Of a DNA stretch of 24,855 nucleotides, positions 8,990 to 18,006 are shown piece after piece. The position numbers and the translations under genes are program-made. The DNA comes from Sergeia podlipaevii. Taxonomy: Eukaryota; Euglenozoa; Kinetoplastea; Trypanosomatida; Trypanosomatidae. Under the pieces are notes generated by a model that was not told where the DNA came from, made no database searches, and saw nothing but the letters and a program-made list of their open reading frames with translations. The stretch is taken from assembly GCA_030849805.1 (NCBI GenBank), contig JASANZ010001924.1, positions 1-24,855 on the forward strand. The letters are read 5' to 3'. Numbering within the stretch: the first letter of the stretch is position 1; every line of letters begins with the position of its first letter.

Positions 8990-9995
8990 TTTTAGTATAC
9001 CAAATTGCTCTAGTTAAAATATGTGTTTGCCTTCCTTAATGAAAAAAAATTCTAGTTTGCTGTGCCTCAGCAGCTTCTGCTTATATTTCTTTTTTTTGGC
9101 TTTGTGGGGATCAAAGGAACGTATTCTACTCGACTGCGAATATAGTATAAAGTGACTTCAGAGAATAACAAGAAAAATATATAAGAGAATACAAAATAAG
9201 GAATTGTGATGGAAATATCAAAAAAAAAAAGGTAATACTTCCAATCGCCATGGCAAATGGTCAATGTACAGAAATAGTGATGTTGTTATGTCCATTTCTG
9301 TTCAGTATAATAATAATGATGATGATGATGATGATAACTTTCATACAGAATTGAAAGGAAAAAAAAAAGGAAAGTGGATCTTACAAGCAATGCACATCAA
9401 TGATGATGCTGCATGACAGCCTCACGGTTCTATTGGTTCCTGTTTCTTTCCAAAATAAAGAGAGAAAGATAACAGTAAGTCTCGTAAATAAAAAAATATT
9501 TTGCCTTGTAATTGCTGGCTCCATTTCCTCTCCTTCTCATCTGGTGATGATAGAACGAGCAAAGCGGCTTAGCAAGGTAACATACACATATATTGTCTGA
9601 AAAGGGAAGATATAAAAATAAATAAATAATGTTTGAGAATTTTTTTTAAAAAAAATCACATATAGTGATGCAACAACGACGCGCTCAGATAAAAAGACAG
9701 GAAAGAAGACACTGCATATATAAGCACAAATAAAAAGATGTTATCCTGGCAAATGTTATGCACGTCAAGCTCGAGGTCTATCACCGCAACAATGAGAAGG
9801 AATTTAGAACAAAAAAAAGGAGAGGAAGGCATGTTACTTGCAAAGAAAAAAATAAAATAGAGAGAGAAAAAAATCAATATATATATATATAATAGTTGAT
9901 GGGATGATGAAAAAGATGAATGAGACACATTCTATTAAAGCTGTAAAGAAAAATGTGGCAAAAAAAAAAAGAAGTGGAAGTCCTTTGGAGGCCCT
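8990..9995. other. Long intergenic region, leftward unit
   Basis: This gap of about 1 kb lies between the 3' end of the type I membrane protein gene and the start of the coiled-coil gene. It is strongly AT-rich with many A and T runs, an ATG/GAT triplet tract (9306-9336) and an AT tract (about 9876-9892). It should contain the 3' UTR of the upstream gene and the splice acceptor of the downstream one (candidate AG pairing with 9035-9036). Short frames at 9400-9600 and 9656-9928 lack any protein-like character. Nothing else is recognisable. Confidence 0.6.
9306..9336. repeat. AAT/GAT triplet microsatellite
   Basis: Three TAA units pass into about seven ATG/GAT units on the plus strand, forming a 31-base imperfect triplet repeat. 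It lies within the probable 3' UTR of the membrane protein transcript, where it would be read as ATC repeats. Confidence 0.85.
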
Positions 9996-12900
9996 TCAAG
10001 ACTCCTTGTCTGAACTCTCCAGCACCTCCACACGCGACGACACCCGCGCAGGCGTAGCTGGGCTGTACCGTTCTGCACCTCCTCCTGTCGCCTCCTGATC
10101 CTGCAAGCGCACCAGCAGATCTACGTACGCCTCATACATCCGCTGCTGCTCCTGTGCGGCCGTGTTGTGCGCAGTTGCGTTGTAGTTGCGTGGGGTGTCC
10201 CCATATGGTGTGTGATAAGGTTCCTGTTGTTGTGTACCTTGAGAAGGCACGTACCATGTCCCTTGTGCAAACTGAGTAAATTGATATTGCTGTTGTTGGT
10301 ACGCTTGCTCCTGCTGCTGCTGTTGGCGAGCCCACTGCTCCTGCTGCTGCTTCTGATATTCCTGTTGTTGTCGATGGACTTCCTGCCGCCGCTGCTGTTG
10401 CTGGTGAGCGAGCTCTTCTTCTTCTCGCTGGCGCTGTCTGGCCTCGTGTCGCTGCTGGCGGCGTTGTTCCTTCTGTTGCTGGCGGGCACGCTCCTCCTGC
10501 TTCTCTCGCTGTCTGGCCTGCTGTCGCTGTTGCTGTTGTTGCTGTCGCTGTTGCTGCTGCTGCTGTTGCCGCTGTTGCTGCTGCTGCTGTTGCCATTGCC
10601 GCTGCTGTTGCCTCTGATATTCCTGCTGTTGCTGCTGCTGCTGCAGGCGTAGCTGCTCCAGTATATATGCCTCGTGTGGAGCCACTAGCCGCTCATATTC
10701 AGCACGTGCCTGAGCTTCTTCCTGCTGCCACTGCGCCTCTGCACGTCTGGTCTCAGGCGCGGATGGGGTTTGTGGAAGGAAAGGAGGAGACGTCAGAATT
10801 CTGGTGCCTCTAGATTCCCATGCGCGCCTCTGACGTCTCTTCTCTTCTCCCCATGGGCCGCACCCGCAGCAGGCTTGGATGAGGTCGCGACAGAGAATAA
10901 ATATCCAAATAATGAGAGTGAGGGCGGAAAAAACAACAGTGCAAATGCCTACTCGCGTAAAGTAAGTGTAGGGTTCGGTGATACCCTGCGTCTCTTCCTC
11001 CTCGTCATCCTCATCTTCGCTGCCGCTGTTGCTGCTGCTAGTGTCGCCCTGTGTCATGCCTCGACCCGATTTCTCCTGCTGTGGATCAAGTCGTGTTATG
11101 GCCGCCCCTTCCTTGGAAGCAACGTCGGGAAACGGCATGTTGTCCAGCCCTGCAAACACCTGCTTCATCGGCTTCATAAAGACGGGCAGCTGTACCGCTT
11201 CGAGGAGTGCTTCAACCTCTGCCGGTGTGAGCGGTGAGACTGGTTCTGGTAGAGGAAGTGCTTGATACCGCGGAGGCTTCGTGGCGACCTTGTATGCTGA
11301 CATGCAGCGCTTCTGCTTTTGGTCAAAGAAGTCTCTCAAGTTATGGTACAGGACCCTACATTGCGTGTAATCAAAAGGTCTACAGCGTTGAACAGACTTT
11401 GAGTAGCGAAAGTCCCCCTCACAAACAAAAGGACCTTCTTCAGGCTTGGGCATGCGCTGCAGCGGCTCTCGAGCCAAATGCATGAAGAGAGTTGGATCGG
11501 GAAGCACGTCTGTGCGGAGTACAGGGAGGAGGGGCACCTCGGTGGGAGGCAGCAGCACGCGAAAGGGGCTCCTTCCTGGTGTTGTTTTGCATTCCGCAGA
11601 GATGACGACAGAGAAGAGGCTGATCATGGAAGGATCATCGTGAATCATGTTCCAGTGCACTTCCATGAACACCGCGGAGCCTTCAAGCGTTTGTGGGGTT
11701 GATCCTGCAGCTGCTGCCGGCGCAACTTTGGTATCTGTGCAGCCATAGTCAAGGCCGCCTAAAAAAATGCATGCGCGGACGGTCCAGAAGGTGCCCGGGG
11801 GAGCTGGCGCAAGCGGCACGTACTGCACCATGGCGCGTGCCGTGTGCATCAGGGGGTTGCTACTGACTCTGGCGATGGCGCGGAGACCCTTGCCGATAGG
11901 AAACTGTGGGAGGAAGTCCTGCTGGAGGGTGTCATAAGGAATGTTGTAAGTGAAAGCCCAGTCGTTAGACTGAGGGACGTCACACTTGAGACTGATGGAA
12001 GTGAGCTCATTGCTTGGAGATATGGTGGGGATGTTCATCCACTTGCAGCCAAGAAACACGTATTGGAGCATTCCGTCTGCCTGCGACTCTGCAAGGCTGA
12101 ACTGATTGGTGTTGTTGCCATCTGCTGAGGTGTAGTAGCCAAGTGGAAATTCACCGCATGTTTTCCTGTCATTCATGTAGTTTTCTGCCGTGTAGCCAAT
12201 GCAGCGTTTTCTTGAGCAGAAAGAACCTCTCACAACTGGAAATGGTGTATCGCTGTAAGTTGTATCTGCAAGGCTTTCTCCTTGACGACACAACGCATAG
12301 CTAGTTGATGGCATCTGAAAAGTTGGTTTTATTGAAGGGACACTCGCAAGACGTTCATTTGATGTGCAGATACCAGGGATGAATCCAGTAGACCCACTAA
12401 AGGAATATATGCATCGGTCTCCTAGCTGCATCTCGCCAATCCCCAGGGCAATCTCCGTAACAAACTGGTACTCAGGGTCAGCATAGTATATCGGTGCGCC
12501 GCTGCACTGGTATGGTGGCACAGAGCTGTCAACGAGTTGATACTCAGAGTAGTGAGTGTCGTTTAGCTTACAGCAAGCTTTTGATATTTCGCACTCCGCA
12601 TCCTCCGTCATGGTTCCTTTGAGAATAGTCATCTGTTCTGAGTGTGACTGATAACTTGTGATAGCAGTAGGATCCATAGGGTAGAGGAAGCGAGTCTCTT
12701 GCTTTGCAAAGTCAACAACAAGCGGATGCTTCGTCCTCCAGATGCCTCCGTACTGATCTTGAAGGAGTGGAAAATCTTCCGTGCTGTAGTGGAAGGTGAA
12801 GTCAAGGCCTGGATTTTGAACGTCAAAGGTGATGGATACCGAGGCGGGGTAGATGACGGGTGCGCGAGAGAGATTACCAAGCAAAATGGCCTTTTCATCT

Positions 12901-13085
12901 ACAGATATGACCAGACTCGCAGGGAACACTTTCTGAAGCCAGCCAGTAACTGGATCCCATGTGTCTGGATGCTGAGTGTGTATGATTGGTGTCGTGAAGG
13001 GGGGTACTGGCATCGCCTCAGCTGCATTAGGTGAGGTGGTCAGTCCCAGTGCAAAAAGCAGAACTGTGAGAAAACACAGAAACAT
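9996..13085 (-). CDS. Type I membrane protein with Cys-containing ectodomain and Gln/Arg-rich cytoplasmic tail
   Basis: The 1029-residue product is not recognised by family. Residues 1-22 form a signal peptide (MFLCFLTVLLFALGL core, then an Ala-rich cleavage region). An ectodomain of about 685 residues follows, with scattered cysteines (a CC pair at 171-172 and several between 165 and 370, others between 439 and 594) and three sequons (Asn71, Asn175, Asn324). A very acidic stretch (about 690-700) precedes one hydrophobic span (about 711-732). Just inside are Cys739, Cys740 and Cys742, candidate palmitoylation sites. The tail of nearly 300 residues is Gln/Arg/Glu-rich, with near-continuous Gln at about 812-935, and ends in a short helix and a Ser-rich acidic terminus. 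The start at 13085 is supported by the signal peptide and a pyrimidine tract ending in ACAG just upstream. Surface or flagellar-pocket location is inferred. It could be a receptor, an adhesin or a cell-attachment protein. Confidence 0.8.
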   Translation of the reverse strand: MFLCFLTVLLFALGLTTSPNAAEAMPVPPFTTPIIHTQHPDTWDPVTGWLQKVFPASLVISVDEKAILLGNLSRAPVIYPASVSITFDVQNPGLDFTFHYSTEDFPLLQDQYGGIWRTKHPLVVDFAKQETRFLYPMDPTAITSYQSHSEQMTILKGTMTEDAECEISKACCKLNDTHYSEYQLVDSSVPPYQCSGAPIYYADPEYQFVTEIALGIGEMQLGDRCIYSFSGSTGFIPGICTSNERLASVPSIKPTFQMPSTSYALCRQGESLADTTYSDTPFPVVRGSFCSRKRCIGYTAENYMNDRKTCGEFPLGYYTSADGNNTNQFSLAESQADGMLQYVFLGCKWMNIPTISPSNELTSISLKCDVPQSNDWAFTYNIPYDTLQQDFLPQFPIGKGLRAIARVSSNPLMHTARAMVQYVPLAPAPPGTFWTVRACIFLGGLDYGCTDTKVAPAAAAGSTPQTLEGSAVFMEVHWNMIHDDPSMISLFSVVISAECKTTPGRSPFRVLLPPTEVPLLPVLRTDVLPDPTLFMHLAREPLQRMPKPEEGPFVCEGDFRYSKSVQRCRPFDYTQCRVLYHNLRDFFDQKQKRCMSAYKVATKPPRYQALPLPEPVSPLTPAEVEALLEAVQLPVFMKPMKQVFAGLDNMPFPDVASKEGAAITRLDPQQEKSGRGMTQGDTSSSNSGSEDEDDEEEETQGITEPYTYFTRVGICTVVFSALTLIIWIFILCRDLIQACCGCGPWGEEKRRQRRAWESRGTRILTSPPFLPQTPSAPETRRAEAQWQQEEAQARAEYERLVAPHEAYILEQLRLQQQQQQQEYQRQQQRQWQQQQQQQRQQQQQQQRQQQQQQRQQARQREKQEERARQQQKEQRRQQRHEARQRQREEEELAHQQQQRRQEVHRQQQEYQKQQQEQWARQQQQQEQAYQQQQYQFTQFAQGTWYVPSQGTQQQEPYHTPYGDTPRNYNATAHNTAAQEQQRMYEAYVDLLVRLQDQEATGGGAERYSPATPARVSSRVEVLESSDKES
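10281..10652 (-). repeat. Gln/Arg-rich coding repeat in the cytoplasmic tail
   Basis: About 124 codons encode runs of three to seven Gln interrupted by Arg, Glu, Tyr or Trp. CAG and CAA codons are mixed. The same DNA read on the plus strand gives a poly-Leu frame (10167-10652), which is a mirror of the repeat and not a gene. Confidence 0.85.
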
Positions 13086-13483
13086 CTCTAGTCTGTGTTG
13101 TGTTTAAATAAAAAACGGAAACGAAAGAAAAAATGAAGATCCTCTTCTTCAAGATTCTTATGTATGTGTCTAGTTTGTAAAAAAAAACAAATAGCCTTTT
13201 CTGAACTTGCTGGTGATAACTATATATCTAAAGATAAAAGTCAACGTTGAAAAGAAAAAGGAAACGAAATGCGCTTTTTCAAGCAATCAAGCAAGCAAAC
13301 TAAAATGTGTTTTTTTAAAAAGCAAAAGAGATGGACAATAGGAAAAAGCATCAGTGAAACACGCAAAAGAAAAAATGCATAGCAGTTGATGTATCCAATA
13401 CAATATATATCAGTTGGAAGAAACTATTTCAATATAATGTGCTCAATGTGGCAACAATGATAACAAATCCTCTCATACCTCCG
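13086..13483. other. Intergenic region, leftward unit
   Basis: This is a 398-base AT-rich gap between the L4-like gene and the membrane protein gene. Next to 13085 the minus strand shows a T/C-rich tract (about 13105-13135) ending in ACAG near 13096, a probable splice acceptor giving a very short 5' leader. No other feature is recognised. Confidence 0.55.
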
Positions 13484-14722
13484 TCACTCCTCCTTCCCAT
13501 CACCAGCCTGCACTAACGGTGCGCCACGTCGATGCATGGGTGGCACATACCGTGGCGGAGACTGGTAGGACGGCTCCGGCAGCTCCATAGACCTAATCTG
13601 AGCCTCCAGCGGCGCCCCACTGTCGCCGTGTCTGCGTCGACCACCCGAGAAGAGCCGTGCATTCTTCGCCATATCTTTGCTGTTGTAGTTAAACTGTGAG
13701 TGCCTGTGGCCAAAGCTGTTGGCATATCCGCCAGCGCTCATGCCGCCCTTGTTGAAGCGCGCCGTAAGACAGATGCTCCGCATCGTGATGCCCAATTTAC
13801 GAGGCTCGGACCACTCCACGGGAAACGGATTGAGACCTGACTCACCAATGCGCTCCATGGACTCTGGGAAGTCCTGATCGCAAAGGACGTCAAAGACATT
13901 CACGGGAGCGCATACATGAGACAGGAAGCTACAGCCTGGCTCCAGCTTAAGCACAGACCACTTTACATTTGGTATGCGCTCAAGTGCCTGCTCCGCAGCC
14001 CTTTTCCCATGCACGCTATCTTCCACGAGGAGGGTGCGCGAGCCAGCAAAGGCAAGAATGTCTGCCAGTGGTGGACTGTCTGGCAGCATTTCAATCGGCT
14101 CGACGGACCACGCGCGAACTTGGTTCGCCATCCCCGGGCTATCCGCGGTGACCCCTGTTAACGTCATCATGGCAATTTTGTTGGTGCGGTGGGTGCCATA
14201 CCCCATCAAAATGCCAAACATCGTCGAGACAAAGTCGGCCCCACTCGCGCGCGCGCCTTTCGCGTCCTGCAGAATGTGTTGAATATCTGCTGAGGCTCCG
14301 CAGCCACGTACATAGCGCAGGGTCTCGCTCATTTCTGCGGAGCGGTGCTCTCGACCGAACTTCGGCATCGGAAAAATAATGCTAAAGTGTTGAAACAAGA
14401 TGTCATTCGTGAACATACAGTCGTAGTAGGGGCAGCTGCGCATCTCGTGTGCCTGTTCACATAGTTGCGAGAGCTTCATCATCGAGAAGAGGCCTCTTAC
14501 TTGCTTTTCAAAGAGCTCTACATCCACCTCCTCGCCGCTCGGGCTGTGTGTAGGGATCATATTTTGTGGTGGGAGCCGCCACAGTGCGTTGGTGAAGTGG
14601 CGCTTGCCAGTCAGTAGAGTGGGGGTGTGTATAGAACAAGAAGGAGCAGAGGAGCGAAGTAGCGTGGAGAGTGCGTGGCGGCAATGTCCGTGAGTAGCCG
14701 CCATTGGCGCGGCACGGAGCAT
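13484..14722 (-). CDS. Probable mitochondrial ribosomal protein uL4m (L4-like)
   Basis: The product has 412 residues from the chosen start. The first 45 or so (MLRAAPMAATHGHCRHALS onward) are Arg/Ser/Ala/His-rich without acids, matching a mitochondrial presequence. The central part (about 154-293) follows the order of ribosomal protein L4: a KGARASG segment where L4 has its KGTGRAR loop, then THRTNKIAMMTL where L4 has its basic helix, then LADILAFAGSRTLLVED, a KRAAEQALERIPNVKWSVL segment like L4's AARNL...V, and VNVFDVLCDQDFPESMERI, like L4's final strand and helix. The basic C-terminal extension of about 120 residues would be kinetoplastid-specific. The L4 call rests on recalled pattern matching, not a computed alignment. 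An upstream in-frame ATG at 14794 would add 24 residues and lies about seven bases after a plausible AG, so the longer form remains possible. Confidence 0.6.
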   Translation of the reverse strand: MLRAAPMAATHGHCRHALSTLLRSSAPSCSIHTPTLLTGKRHFTNALWRLPPQNMIPTHSPSGEEVDVELFEKQVRGLFSMMKLSQLCEQAHEMRSCPYYDCMFTNDILFQHFSIIFPMPKFGREHRSAEMSETLRYVRGCGASADIQHILQDAKGARASGADFVSTMFGILMGYGTHRTNKIAMMTLTGVTADSPGMANQVRAWSVEPIEMLPDSPPLADILAFAGSRTLLVEDSVHGKRAAEQALERIPNVKWSVLKLEPGCSFLSHVCAPVNVFDVLCDQDFPESMERIGESGLNPFPVEWSEPRKLGITMRSICLTARFNKGGMSAGGYANSFGHRHSQFNYNSKDMAKNARLFSGGRRRHGDSGAPLEAQIRSMELPEPSYQSPPRYVPPMHRRGAPLVQAGDGKEE

Positions 14723-15161
14723 CACGGAAGCGATGTTCACCTGCTTATCCCTTGCTCTCTTTATATATTTAGATGTGTATGTGGTGTGCGCCAATTTTCT
14801 TCTAAGTGAACAATAAAAAAGAAAAGAACAGGCAGTATTTTGCTTGAATGAGAAAGAAATTAGAAAAAAAAATCGTTATAGTCGATAGAAAAGCTAATTT
14901 TAAGTTAAGATGGGGATAATCAAGAACACCTGTACTGACGCTATGTCAAGAAGAAGGAAAAAAAGAAGAGCGATGATTTGTAAAATAAAATAAATAAATG
15001 TCAGCAGCCTTTAAAAAAAAAAAAAAAGGCATAGAAAGTGATTCAGATGATTATAATAAAGCCAGTTATATATGAACCCCTAGAATTAGCTGTAGTATTT
15101 CATTTGAAGGAAATACAGTACACCGAACGAGTACACAATGAAATGTATAGTAGTGGCACTT
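14723..15161. other. Intergenic region, leftward unit
   Basis: This AT-rich gap of 439 bases lies between the downstream MDR oxidoreductase gene and the L4-like gene. A minus-strand tract of mostly T and C ends in CTTAG, pairing near 14802-14806, and is a likely splice acceptor. An A-run of 15 lies at about 15013-15027. No gene is seen. Confidence 0.5.
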
Positions 15162-16295
15162 TCATGCCTTGTCACTGACCGAGAGCACCAGCTTCCCGCG
15201 GACGCCATGTCCTGCAGACAGTCTATTCAGCGCCTCTGCACACTGTTCAAACGGCACTACCTCAATTTTGAGTTTGAACGCCCCTTCTGCATACAACTTC
15301 ATGCACATCTCGCCCACAAACTGCAGTCTGGGGCGTGTCAGAGGGTGCCCATGAAGGCCGCCAAGAAACACGTAGTGCACAGATATCTGGCGACTGAAAA
15401 GAGTGTTAGCGTGTGGCACTAGCAGACCAGAGGCGAGGCAAAGCGCTCCACCAAATCGCAGCACATCCGATATGTGCTCCGCTTCTGCTGAGTTGGCAAT
15501 CTCAAAGTAGTAATCAACACCATTGCCGCCTGTGTGCTCAAGAATTGCGTCAATCATCGCCTCTGGGTCCTTGTAATCCAGCACTACATCCGCTCCTAGG
15601 CTCTTCACGTACCCTCGGCTCGACGGCGAGCACGACGCAAACACAAATACGCCAAAGTGATGCGCGAGTTGCACCGCAGAGGATCCCACGCCGCCAGAAG
15701 CGCCACTAATAAAGATCGTCCGTCCTGCTTGCACGCGTAACTTGTCAAAGAGGGCTATATATGCCGTCCAGGTCGCGCACGGGATAGCCGCGGCTTCCTC
15801 GTACGTGATGAACGACCTGGCACTGCTTTCGTTGCTTGGAATGCGCACAAGTACGTCCGTCTCTACGAGGGCATACTCGCAGAACGTACCCCCAAAGCGC
15901 TGAGAGCAGTCAGAGTGAAACACAACACGGTCACCGACGGCGAAGTTGGTGACTTCCGCTCCTACCACCTCCACCTGACCTGCTCCATCAAGGCCAGCTA
16001 CGTACGGATACGGGAAAGCAGTCGGTGGGTGCAGTGGGTTCTTGAGACCCCGGCCTTTAGGCACTGCACCCGCAATGCCTCCTCCTTTATTTGCTTTCTC
16101 GGTACGAGAGAAACAGGGACGCTTGTAGTCCACAGGGTTGATCCCAGCTGCGTGAACGCGTACGCGGACCTGAGTGGGGGTAGGCAGCGGCACCATCACC
16201 TCAGCAGTCGCAATAGCCTGCGTACTCCAAACTGGTACTTCATTGGGTACTACCCACGCTTTGCACGTAACTGGGGACCTACTGGTGGTGGACAT
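15162..16295 (-). CDS. Quinone oxidoreductase-like MDR family protein (zeta-crystallin type), copy 2
   Basis: This 377-residue protein belongs to the medium-chain dehydrogenase/reductase superfamily, quinone reductase branch, whose members usually reduce quinones or activated double bonds with NADPH. The catalytic GroES-like domain has AAGINPVDYKR (49-59), a G-rich GLDGAG (101-106) and VGDRVVF (120-126 region). The Rossmann domain has SGASGGVGSSAVQLA (197-211), the expected dinucleotide loop, followed by LGADVVLDYKD. The structural-zinc cysteines of alcohol dehydrogenases are absent, as in quinone reductases. It ends VLSVSDKA, with no glycosome signal. An insert of some 30 residues lies between NPVD and the GLDGAG motif and is also found in the neighbouring paralogue. 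A run of 15 T ending in TAG lies 18 bases before the ATG, fixing the start well. The true substrate is unknown. Confidence 0.9.
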   Translation of the reverse strand: MSTTSRSPVTCKAWVVPNEVPVWSTQAIATAEVMVPLPTPTQVRVRVHAAGINPVDYKRPCFSRTEKANKGGGIAGAVPKGRGLKNPLHPPTAFPYPYVAGLDGAGQVEVVGAEVTNFAVGDRVVFHSDCSQRFGGTFCEYALVETDVLVRIPSNESSARSFITYEEAAAIPCATWTAYIALFDKLRVQAGRTIFISGASGGVGSSAVQLAHHFGVFVFASCSPSSRGYVKSLGADVVLDYKDPEAMIDAILEHTGGNGVDYYFEIANSAEAEHISDVLRFGGALCLASGLLVPHANTLFSRQISVHYVFLGGLHGHPLTRPRLQFVGEMCMKLYAEGAFKLKIEVVPFEQCAEALNRLSAGHGVRGKLVLSVSDKA

Positions 16296-16680
16296 TCTAG
16301 CGTCCTGATATGTCTAAAAAAAAAAAAAAAATTCTTTCCTTCAAGATAACAAAGTGTACTGTCAATAACAAAAATGGTGTGTGCGCGTGTGCGTGAGTGC
16401 ACTGATAATGAGTGAGGGAAAAAAATCGCTTCTCCCTGTGATGACTACCTATGTGAGTGAAGGCAAAATAAAAAAAGAAAAACAGAAAATAGAAACAAGT
16501 ACGCTCAGATAGAAAGTTGCCATTTTCAGAGTCAAAATAGAAATAAATAAAAAATGAGGAAAGATAAATGATAGAGAAGTAAGCTCCTCTTCCCTCTTTT
16601 TCTTTTGAGTTGATACAGTAATAGAGCAAGCCGCAAGATACACTTCTACACGCGTTTTACACAACCACCACCATCCATCT
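16296..16680. other. Intergenic region between the tandem oxidoreductases
   Basis: This 385-base gap holds an A-run at 16316-16330 (the pyrimidine tract of the downstream gene on the minus strand) and a purine-rich stretch. No gene is seen. Its even spacing fits a tandem duplication processed by trans-splicing and polyadenylation. Confidence 0.55.
16314..16330 (-). promoter_or_regulatory. Candidate spliced-leader acceptor of the 15162-16295 gene
   Basis: Read on the minus strand, 15 T (16330-16316) are followed directly by AG (pairing with 16314-16315). The resulting leader to the ATG at 16295 would be 18 bases. This is the clearest acceptor in the window. Confidence 0.65.
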
Positions 16681-18006
16681 TCAGTCGCCCTTCTGAGAGT
16701 TAGCGAGCGCTTTCCTGTACAACACCACCCGCCCTCTCCGCTTTCTCTCCTGCTCCGCCTCGCTTACGTGGAAAGCTGTTAGTGCAATCTTTCCCCGTGT
16801 ATGGCACTGCGCCACCACGTCCATTGCGGTCGCGCCCATCTCTAGCGGGACCTCCTCCACATCTACGTCGAACGCCCCCTCCAGGTACAGTTTGGTGAGC
16901 CAGCTACCCATTGAACTAATCTGACCGCGTGCGGCCGTGCGGTGCAGGGCACCGAAAAAAACGTAGTGCACGGAGATCTGGCGCGTGAAGACGAGATCCG
17001 ACGTAGGGATCATGAGGCCAGTGGCAATGCAGATGGCGCCACCGAAGCGAAGAGCCTGCGCATGATCCTCCGCAAGCGTTGCACTTGCCAGCTCAAGAAT
17101 ATAATCAACGCCATAGCCCTTTGTCAAGGTAAGAATCTGTTTCGCTATGCTCCCCTTGGCGGTGTAGTCAATCACGGTGTGAGCACCGATGGACTTGAGA
17201 TAGGGTATATTGGGTGTCGAGCACGACGCGATGACGTGGAGGCCGTAGTAGCAAGCGAGCTGCACTGCCACGGAGCCAACACCGCCACTACCACCGCTGA
17301 TAAAGATTGACTTTCCCCTCTCAATGCGCAGCTTGTCAAATAGACTCACGTAGGCGGTACCAGCAGCAGCTGGCAATGTGGCGGCCTCCTCAAAGTCAAG
17401 CAAACGCCCGCTCGGCCCTGGCGCATCCGGAAGCTTGGACACAAGGTCAGCGTCTACGTTCACATACTGACAAAAGGTGCCACTGTTTGCATCCGTCATG
17501 TCAACAAGAAACATCACACGATCACCCACTTGGAGGTTGTAGTGCTGCTGTTGCTGCTGGGCTGGCTGAGCTGCCGCCGTATCATCAGATGCCCATCCTA
17601 CGCTTTCCACCACCCCAGCGCCTTCCAGGCCACAGACAGAAGGGAACGTCCACTGGGGCGGTGGATGACGCTGCCGCTGCTTCTGTGGCGTCTTCCCATA
17701 GTCTCCACTTCCGTCACTGATGCAGGTGGTGCGCTGTGCATCCGCAGGGTTCACACCCGCTGCATACACCTTCACACGCACTTGGTAAGGAGCGGGAGGA
17801 GGCACGATAATGTCTTTTGAAAAACGCACATTCTTTGTCGACCACGTTTTACTTCCTCTATCCGCCACCCACCCTGTGCATGTAAGAGACTTCCCGCGGG
17901 AGCTAGTGAAGTCTAAGTTGGAAGGGTATAGATCAGGCGGTGAAATTGCCACGCGCGCGGGACTTTGTGGCGGCACCGCGTTGGGCAAAGACTGTTTGCT
18001 ACCCAT
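16681..18006 (-). CDS. Quinone oxidoreductase-like MDR family protein with N-myristoylation motif, copy 1
   Basis: This 441-residue protein is of the same family as its downstream neighbour. It has AAGVNPADAQR (82-92), CGLEGAGVVESVG (125-137), VGDRVMF (160-166) and the Rossmann loop SGGSGGVGSVAVQLA (237-251), then IGAHTVIDY. Both proteins share a C-terminal RQISVHYVF.G.LH segment and KLY.EGAF, which supports a common duplication. This copy differs by an N-terminal extension of about 40 residues beginning MGSKQS, which matches the N-myristoylation consensus (Gly2, Ser6), a short Gln run in the catalytic domain (about 150-154) and a basic C-terminal extension (about 420-441). Membrane attachment through myristate is inferred. 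The start at 18006 is supported by that motif and by a T-run of at least 12 upstream (about 18062-18075) ending in AAAGAG. No zinc ligands or PTS1 are seen. Confidence 0.9.
   Translation of the reverse strand: MGSKQSLPNAVPPQSPARVAISPPDLYPSNLDFTSSRGKSLTCTGWVADRGSKTWSTKNVRFSKDIIVPPPAPYQVRVKVYAAGVNPADAQRTTCISDGSGDYGKTPQKQRQRHPPPQWTFPSVCGLEGAGVVESVGWASDDTAAAQPAQQQQQHYNLQVGDRVMFLVDMTDANSGTFCQYVNVDADLVSKLPDAPGPSGRLLDFEEAATLPAAAGTAYVSLFDKLRIERGKSIFISGGSGGVGSVAVQLACYYGLHVIASCSTPNIPYLKSIGAHTVIDYTAKGSIAKQILTLTKGYGVDYILELASATLAEDHAQALRFGGAICIATGLMIPTSDLVFTRQISVHYVFFGALHRTAARGQISSMGSWLTKLYLEGAFDVDVEEVPLEMGATAMDVVAQCHTRGKIALTAFHVSEAEQERKRRGRVVLYRKALANSQKGD

Noticed and set aside
9400..9600. 66-codon plus-strand frame
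   Set aside because: It is on the strand opposite to the transcription unit, AT-rich and without recognisable motifs.
10167..10652. Plus-strand frame rich in Leu
   Set aside because: It is the antisense of the Gln tract (CAG read as CTG) and has no independent coding signal.
9996..13085. Membrane protein as the gamete fusogen HAP2/GCS1
   Set aside because: Overall architecture (signal peptide, Cys-containing ectodomain, one span, basic tail) fits loosely, but I could not find the conserved HAP2-GCS1 core pattern of spaced cysteines.
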